Below, piece after piece: positions 1 to 2,941 of a stretch of DNA of 5,781 nucleotides. Origin of the DNA: an uncultured Phenylobacterium sp. (GTDB lineage: Bacteria; Pseudomonadota; Alphaproteobacteria; Caulobacterales; Caulobacteraceae); contig CAMFHW010000295.1 in the NCBI GenBank assembly GCA_945952175.1, forward strand, positions 1 to 5,781. The letters are read 5' to 3'. How positions within the stretch are numbered: position 1 is the first letter of the stretch; every line of letters starts with the position of its first letter. A model generated the notes under the pieces. That model had not been told where the DNA came from. It was given only the letters and a program-made list of their open reading frames with translations, and made no database searches. Made by a program: the position numbers and the translations under genes.

Positions 1-2
1 CC

Positions 3-806
3 GCCGCGCTTGGCGAGGAGGGCGGCGGCCCGCCCCCGGCGGGCCGCAACGGCTTCCAGCGCCTCGACGGCCGCGGCCTGCAGGTGATCGCCGACGCCGC
101 GCCGGCGGCCGAGGACGGCTGGAGCCTGTCGGCCTGCGCCCCGCCCCTGGCCATCGAGGTGATCGCCCATGGCCGCCGCCTGATCACCGCCTGCGGCGCC
201 CCGCCGTCCGACGGCGGCTTCCCCGGCCTGCGCCAGGTGGACGCCGCCTCGACCCTGGTGCTCGGCGAGGTGACCTGCGGCGGTCCCGCCACCGGCCTGC
301 TGGCCACCGCCATGGGCCCGCGCCTGCTGGGCGCGCCGCTGGGGGTCGACTTCCGTCGACAGGAGGCCGAGGGCGGGCTGTGGCTGGAGATGAGTCACGA
401 CGGCTGGGAGCGCCGCTTCCACCTGCGCCACGATCGCCGCCTGTTCGTGAGCCAGCTGGCCGAGGAGCTGCGCGGCGAGGACCGGCTGACCCCGGTAGGC
501 GACTCGGCCGCCGCCGAGGCTGGCCGCCGCTTCGTCCCCTTCGTGATCCGGTTCCACCTGCATCCCGACGTCACGGCCAGCCTGGCCCGCGACGGCAAGA
601 GCGCCTTGCTGCGCACGCCCGGTGACGAGGTCGGCTGGCGTCTTCGCTCCGACGCCCGCGAGATGGCCATCGAGGACAGCGCCTATTTCCAGGCCGGTGT
701 CCCGCGCCGCGCCACCCAGGTCGTCCTGCGCGGCCAGGCCCGCGCCGACGCCGGCGCGACCGTGCGCTGGAAGCTGGCGCTCGCCGAAGAACTTCCGCCG
801 CATTGA
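3..806 (+). CDS. Heparinase II/III-family protein, C-terminal part (5' end outside window)
   Basis: The reading frame is open from the left edge, so the gene begins upstream; 267 residues are visible, ending at TGA 804-806. A GTG at 84 is internal and is not the start, because family-like sequence (AGRNGFQRLDGRGLQVI) precedes it. The visible part looks like the beta-sandwich C-terminal domain of alphaproteobacterial heparinase II/III-like proteins. Recognisable blocks are SHDGWERRFHLRHDRRLFVS (from 393), a GEDRL turn, PFVIRFHLHPDV (from about 537) and a C-terminal PRRATQVVLRG strand. Members of this family are predicted polysaccharide lyases acting on uronic-acid-containing glycans. The true substrate of this subgroup is not known to me, and the N-terminal alpha-toroid that would carry part of the active site is not visible. 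Adjacency to purH on the same strand is, from memory, a recurring arrangement in alphaproteobacteria, but the next gene appears to have its own promoter. Family assignment is fairly sure; enzymatic role is uncertain. Confidence 0.85.
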   Translation, partial: AALGEEGGGPPPAGRNGFQRLDGRGLQVIADAAPAAEDGWSLSACAPPLAIEVIAHGRRLITACGAPPSDGGFPGLRQVDAASTLVLGEVTCGGPATGLLATAMGPRLLGAPLGVDFRRQEAEGGLWLEMSHDGWERRFHLRHDRRLFVSQLAEELRGEDRLTPVGDSAAAEAGRRFVPFVIRFHLHPDVTASLARDGKSALLRTPGDEVGWRLRSDAREMAIEDSAYFQAGVPRRATQVVLRGQARADAGATVRWKLALAEELPPH

Positions 807-855
807 TCCCCGCTTTCGCGGGGACAGGCCCGCTAGCGTTTCGCCGCATTGACCC
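793..855 (+). repeat. Short direct repeat pair flanking the REP-like hairpin
   Basis: CGCCGCATTGA occurs at 796-806 and again at 842-852. With flanks, the pair 793-809 and 839-855 matches at 15 of 17 positions with an offset of 46 bases. The first copy contains the end and TGA stop of the heparinase-like gene. The second copy supplies the TTGACC that reads as the -35 box of the predicted purH promoter. The second copy can also form a weak hairpin with CGCCGC (842-847) against GCGGCG (856-861). The pair could reflect a small duplication around the hairpin at 807-824, or chance in GC-rich DNA. Confidence 0.5.
807..824. repeat. REP-like palindromic hairpin after the heparinase-like gene
   Basis: TCCCCGC (807-813), loop TTTC (814-817) and GCGGGGA (818-824) form a perfect 7-bp stem starting on the base after the TGA stop. 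ATCCCCGCTTTCGCGGGGA is a motif I recognise as a dispersed intergenic palindrome in many alphaproteobacteria. No T-tract follows, so it is not a canonical intrinsic terminator. It may instead protect the 3' end of the upstream mRNA or attenuate readthrough into purH. Confidence 0.65.
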
Positions 856-877
856 GCGGCGGAGTCGGGCCTAAAGC
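849..877 (+). promoter_or_regulatory. Predicted housekeeping-sigma promoter of purH
   Basis: TTGACCC (849-855) matches the Caulobacter-type -35 consensus TTGACGS in six of seven positions. After 14 bases comes CCTAAAGC (870-877), which resembles the -10 consensus GCTANAWC at most positions. That spacing lies within the known 10-14 range. The implied transcription start, around 883-886, sits immediately before the 5' strand of riboswitch helix P1 at 888, which supports the placement. The promoter lies downstream of the REP-like hairpin, so purH can be transcribed independently of the heparinase-like gene. It is a prediction from motif and position only. Confidence 0.5.
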
Positions 878-886
878 GCGCCCGAC

Positions 887-960
887 CTCGCGTGACTGGC
901 GAAACAGGTGGGCGACCACCGGGGAGCGCGAAGGGCCATAGACGCCGCTCGCCTGGGCAC
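887..960 (+). promoter_or_regulatory. ZTP/ZMP riboswitch aptamer (pfl motif) controlling purH
   Basis: The stretch carries the hallmark conserved segments of the pfl/ZTP riboswitch in order: GTGACTGGCG (892-901), a GTGG...CCAC hairpin followed by GGGGAGC (921-927), and the 3' segment CGCCTGGGCA (950-959). Helices can be drawn by eye. P1 is TCGCG (888-892) with CGCGA (927-931). P2 is GGTGG (907-911) with CCACC (916-920), closed by a GCGA tetraloop (912-915). A short P3 is GGC (934-936) with GCC (944-946). The characteristic pseudoknot is GGCG (898-901) with CGCC (950-953). The class binds ZTP and ZMP (AICAR ribotide), which build up when 10-formyl-tetrahydrofolate is limiting, and it commonly precedes purH and folate genes. 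Position directly before purH is fully consistent. The match rests on recalled consensus and manual folding. Confidence 0.92.
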
Positions 961-997
961 TTTCCTTCTGACCCCTCGCAAGGAGACTGCCGTGCCT
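955..997 (+). promoter_or_regulatory. Expression-platform hairpin hiding the purH ribosome-binding site and start codon
   Basis: TTTCCTT (961-967) pairs with AAGGAGA (980-986) across 7 bp, one of them G-U, around a 12-base loop (968-979). The helix continues, past a 5-base bulge (987-991), with GGCAC (956-960) against GTGCC (992-996), 5 bp. A further G-U pair joins 955 and 997. This buries the Shine-Dalgarno sequence and the GTG start. The 5' strand uses GGGCA (955-959), part of the conserved 3' end of the aptamer, so the aptamer and the hairpin probably cannot both form. Inference: without ligand translation is off; with ZTP/ZMP bound the conserved strand is held in the aptamer and translation turns on. 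There is no terminator hairpin with a T-tract here, so a translational mechanism is favoured over attenuation. Confidence 0.65.
980..985 (+). promoter_or_regulatory. Ribosome-binding site of purH
   Basis: AAGGAG lies 6 bases before the GTG at 992 and is a strong anti-16S match. It decides the purH start. An in-frame GTG at 908 would put the start inside riboswitch helix P2 and would add 28 residues unlike any PurH. Confidence 0.9.
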
Positions 998-2584
998 GCC
1001 GCGCCCGATTTCCCCAAACCTTCCGACCGCGCCCCGATCAAACGGGCCCTCCTCTCGGTCTCCGACAAGACCGGCCTCGTCGACGCCGCCAAGGCGCTGG
1101 CCGAGATGGGCGTCGAGCTGGTCTCGACCGGCGGCACTCGCGCGGCCATCGCCGCCGCCGGCCTGCCGGTGAAGGACATCTCCGAACTGACCGGCTTCCC
1201 CGAGATGATGGACGGGCGGGTGAAGACCCTGCATCCCATCGTCCACGGCGGCCTGCTCGGGGTGCGCGACGCGCCGGAGCACAAGCAGGCCATGGCCGAC
1301 CACGGGATCGGCGGCATCGACCTCGTCTATGTGAACCTGTACCCGTTCGAGCAGACGGTCGCCGGCGGCGGCGACTTCGAGACCTGCGTCGAGAACATCG
1401 ACATCGGCGGGCCGGCCATGATCCGCTCGGCGGCCAAGAACCACGGCTATGTGGCGGTCTGCACCGAGATCGCCGACCTGCTGGAAGTCCTCGAGGAACT
1501 GCGCGACGGCGGGGCTACGACCCTGGCCCTGCGCAAGCGCCTGGCCGCCCGCGCCTATGCCCGCACCGCGGCCTATGACGCGGCGATCTCGGCCTGGTTC
1601 GCGGGCGCGCTCGGCGAAGAGGCGCCCAGGCGCAAGGCCATCGCCGGCGAGTTGGTCCAGACCATGCGCTACGGCGAGAACCCGCATCAGTCGGCGAGCT
1701 TCTACCGCTTCGCCGATCCGCGTCCGGGCGTGGCCACGGCCAAACAGCTCCAGGGCAAGGAGCTGAGCTACAACAACATCAACGACACAGACGCCGCGTT
1801 CGAGCTGATCGCCGAGTTCGACCCGGCCCAGGGCCCGGCCTGCGCGATCATCAAGCACGCCAACCCGTGCGGCGTGGCGACCGGAAGGACCATGGTCGAG
1901 GCCTATGAGCGGGCCCTGGCCTGCGACCCTACCAGCGCCTTCGGCGGCATCATCGCGCTGAACGGCAAGCTCGACGCGCCGACCGCCGAGGAGATCCTCA
2001 AGCTCCTGACCGAGGTGGTGATCGCGCCCGAGGCCGACGAGGACGCCATCGCCCTGTTCCGCAAGAAGAAGAACGTGCGTCTGCTGACCACCGGCGGCCT
2101 GCCCGACCCCCTGGCCAAGGGGACGACCTTCAAGTCGGTCGCCGGCGGCTTCCTGGTCCAGAGCCGCGACGACGCCCGCCTGACCGCGGCCGACCTCAAG
2201 GTCGTCACCAAGCGCGCGCCGACCGACGAGGAGGTGCGCGACATGCTGTTCGCCTTCACCATCGCCAAGCACGTGCAGTCGAACGCCATCGTCTATGCCC
2301 GCGCCGGCCAGACCATCGGCGTCGGCGCCGGCCAGATGAACCGCAAGGACTCCGCGCGGATCGCGGCCCTGCGCGCGGCCGACTTCGGGCTCGACCTGAA
2401 GGGCTCGGCCTGCGCGTCGGAAGCCTTCTTCCCGTTCCCGGACGGCCTGATCCAGGCGGCCGACGCCGGCTGCACCGCGGTGATCCAGCCGGGCGGCTCC
2501 ATCGGCGACCAGAAGGTGATCGAGGCCGCCGACGAGCGCGGCGTCGCCATGGTCTTCACCGGGGTGCGGGTGTTCCGGCACTGA
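992..2584 (+). CDS. purH: Bifunctional AICAR transformylase / IMP cyclohydrolase
   Basis: Cytosolic PurH catalyses the last two steps of de novo purine synthesis: formyl transfer from 10-formyl-THF to AICAR (ZMP), giving FAICAR, then ring closure to IMP. The 530-residue product matches the usual length (E. coli about 529). The N-terminal MGS-like cyclohydrolase domain shows KRALLSVSDKTG (17-28), STGGT (45-49), GFPEMMDGRVKTLHP (68-82), NLYPFEQTV and IGGPAMIRSAAKN (138-150). The transformylase part shows RYGENPHQ (226-233), GKELSYNN (255-262), the catalytic Lys-His pair in IIKHANPCG (K288, H289), DPTSAFGG (from 312), GQMNRKDS (447-454), FPFPDG (480-485) and IQPGGSIGDQ (498-507). It ends in the conserved GVRVFRH. 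No key motif is missing. Start is GTG 992, set by AAGGAG at 980-985. A ZTP riboswitch lies directly upstream, so expression should follow its own substrate. The TGA stop lies in the left arm of the inverted-repeat element at 2581-2703. Confidence 0.98.
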   Translation: MPAAPDFPKPSDRAPIKRALLSVSDKTGLVDAAKALAEMGVELVSTGGTRAAIAAAGLPVKDISELTGFPEMMDGRVKTLHPIVHGGLLGVRDAPEHKQAMADHGIGGIDLVYVNLYPFEQTVAGGGDFETCVENIDIGGPAMIRSAAKNHGYVAVCTEIADLLEVLEELRDGGATTLALRKRLAARAYARTAAYDAAISAWFAGALGEEAPRRKAIAGELVQTMRYGENPHQSASFYRFADPRPGVATAKQLQGKELSYNNINDTDAAFELIAEFDPAQGPACAIIKHANPCGVATGRTMVEAYERALACDPTSAFGGIIALNGKLDAPTAEEILKLLTEVVIAPEADEDAIALFRKKKNVRLLTTGGLPDPLAKGTTFKSVAGGFLVQSRDDARLTAADLKVVTKRAPTDEEVRDMLFAFTIAKHVQSNAIVYARAGQTIGVGAGQMNRKDSARIAALRAADFGLDLKGSACASEAFFPFPDGLIQAADAGCTAVIQPGGSIGDQKVIEAADERGVAMVFTGVRVFRH

Positions 2585-2600
2585 TCTCAATTCCTCCCCC

Positions 2601-2610
2601 GGGGGGGGGG
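2601..2610. repeat. Ten-base G homopolymer
   Basis: Ten consecutive G follow five C (2596-2600) directly. The right half of the same element has only five G in the comparable place (2684-2688), preceded by AAC. The tract may be a slippage-expanded relic of a CCTCCCC-loop-GGGGAGG hairpin, or an inaccurate base count in the assembly. It is noncoding, so length change would not disturb a gene. Confidence 0.7.
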
Positions 2611-2673
2611 CGCTGAAGCCTGCGGGCGCCAGGGGCTTGAACCCCCTCCGTCTCGTGGCTTCGCCGCGATCCA

Positions 2674-2691
2674 CCTCCCCAACGGGGGAGG
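2674..2691 (-). terminator. GC-rich hairpin, possible terminator of the minus-strand operon
   Basis: CCTCCCC (2674-2680), loop AACG (2681-2684) and GGGGAGG (2685-2691) form a 7-bp GC stem 9 bases past the minus-strand stop at 2700. It lacks a downstream T-tract on either strand, so a classical intrinsic terminator is not shown. Folding alone supports only a pausing or RNA-end-stabilising role. Confidence 0.35.
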
Positions 2692-2699
2692 ACCTGAGA

Positions 2700-2933
2700 T
2701 CAGCTCGCCGCCTGCTGCCGCCACCTCAGGAACGCCGCCCCCGCCCAGAACAGCTCGATCAGGCCGAACGGCCAGGCGCCCTGCAGGAAGCCGTAGGTGG
2801 CCGCGGCCAGGTTGGCGGCGCAGAAGCCCAGGGTCCACCAGGGGCTCCTCGCCTCCATCACGTAGCAGAGCAGGCTGGCGCTGACGGCCGCCAGGCCGAA
2901 CAGCGACAGCGCGTCGAAGCTGAAGCCCATCAT
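2700..2933 (-). CDS. Small three-helix integral membrane protein of unknown function
   Basis: The 77-residue product is almost entirely hydrophobic. Probable membrane helices span about residues 8-26 (LSLFGLAAVSASLLCYVM), 33-50 (WTLGFCAANLAAATYGFL) and 54-70 (WPFGLIELFWAGAAFLR), followed by a short basic tail. An asparagine (N41) in helix 2 and a Glu-x-x-Trp (E60, W63) in helix 3 lie within the membrane. This pattern and size recall the CBU_0592-type small membrane proteins, but that is a resemblance from memory, not a firm assignment. The first ATG (2933-2931) overlaps the TGA of the M16 peptidase gene as ATGA, and a second ATG follows directly (2930-2928), so translation is probably coupled to that gene. 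The stop lies in the right arm of the inverted repeat. It may sit in the inner membrane and work with the peptidase, but only co-transcription suggests this. Confidence 0.8.
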   Translation of the reverse strand: MMGFSFDALSLFGLAAVSASLLCYVMEARSPWWTLGFCAANLAAATYGFLQGAWPFGLIELFWAGAAFLRWRQQAAS

Positions 2934-2941
2934 TTCCCCGC
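2928..2941 (-). promoter_or_regulatory. Overlapping stop/start junction (translational coupling)
   Basis: Read on the minus strand, GCGGGGAAATGATG contains the stop TGA of the peptidase (2932-2930) and two successive ATG codons (2933-2931 and 2930-2928). The weak Shine-Dalgarno-like GGGGA (2939-2935) is only 1 base from the first ATG but 4 from the second, so the second start is at least as plausible and would shorten the membrane protein by one residue. Confidence 0.7.

Larger units (their letters stand above)
2581..2703. repeat. 123-bp inverted-repeat (REP-like) element between convergent genes
   Basis: The left arm at 2581-2600 is CTGATCTCA, then ATT, then CCTCCCCC. The right arm at 2684-2703 is GGGGGAGG, then ACC, then TGAGATCAG. 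The arms are reverse complements at 18 of 20 positions. Internal stems include GGCGC/GCGCC (2609-2613 with 2626-2630), AGGGG/CCCCT (2631-2635 with 2643-2647), TCGTGGC-TTC-GCCGCGA (2653-2669, one G-U) and CCTCCCC/GGGGAGG (2674-2680 with 2685-2691). The internal CCCCCTCCG, GGCTTCGCC and CCTCCCC blocks resemble a dispersed intergenic repeat familiar from Caulobacter-like genomes. Both flanking stop codons are inside the arms: TGA 2582-2584 for purH and, on the minus strand, TGA 2702-2700 for the small membrane gene. Likely roles are bidirectional transcription ending or blocking and mRNA end protection. Confidence 0.75.

Noticed and set aside
84..86. GTG at 84 as the start of the first gene.
   Set aside because: The frame is open to the left edge, and residues encoded before 84 continue the heparinase-like pattern, so the gene is simply cut by the window.
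807..824. Hairpin after the heparinase-like gene as an intrinsic terminator.
   Set aside because: The stem is perfect but is followed by CAGGCCCGC, with no T-tract. A REP-like palindrome is the better description.
908..991. Upstream in-frame GTG at 908 as the purH start.
   Set aside because: It lies in riboswitch helix P2, has no suitable Shine-Dalgarno sequence, and would add 28 residues that do not look like PurH. The GTG at 992 has AAGGAG at ideal spacing and gives the normal length.
833..2674. A 613-codon open frame on the minus strand opposite purH.
   Set aside because: It mirrors the codon pattern of purH in GC-rich DNA, where antisense stop codons are rare. Its translation is low-complexity Gly/Ala/Arg/Asp-rich with no recognisable domain, and it runs across both intergenic elements.
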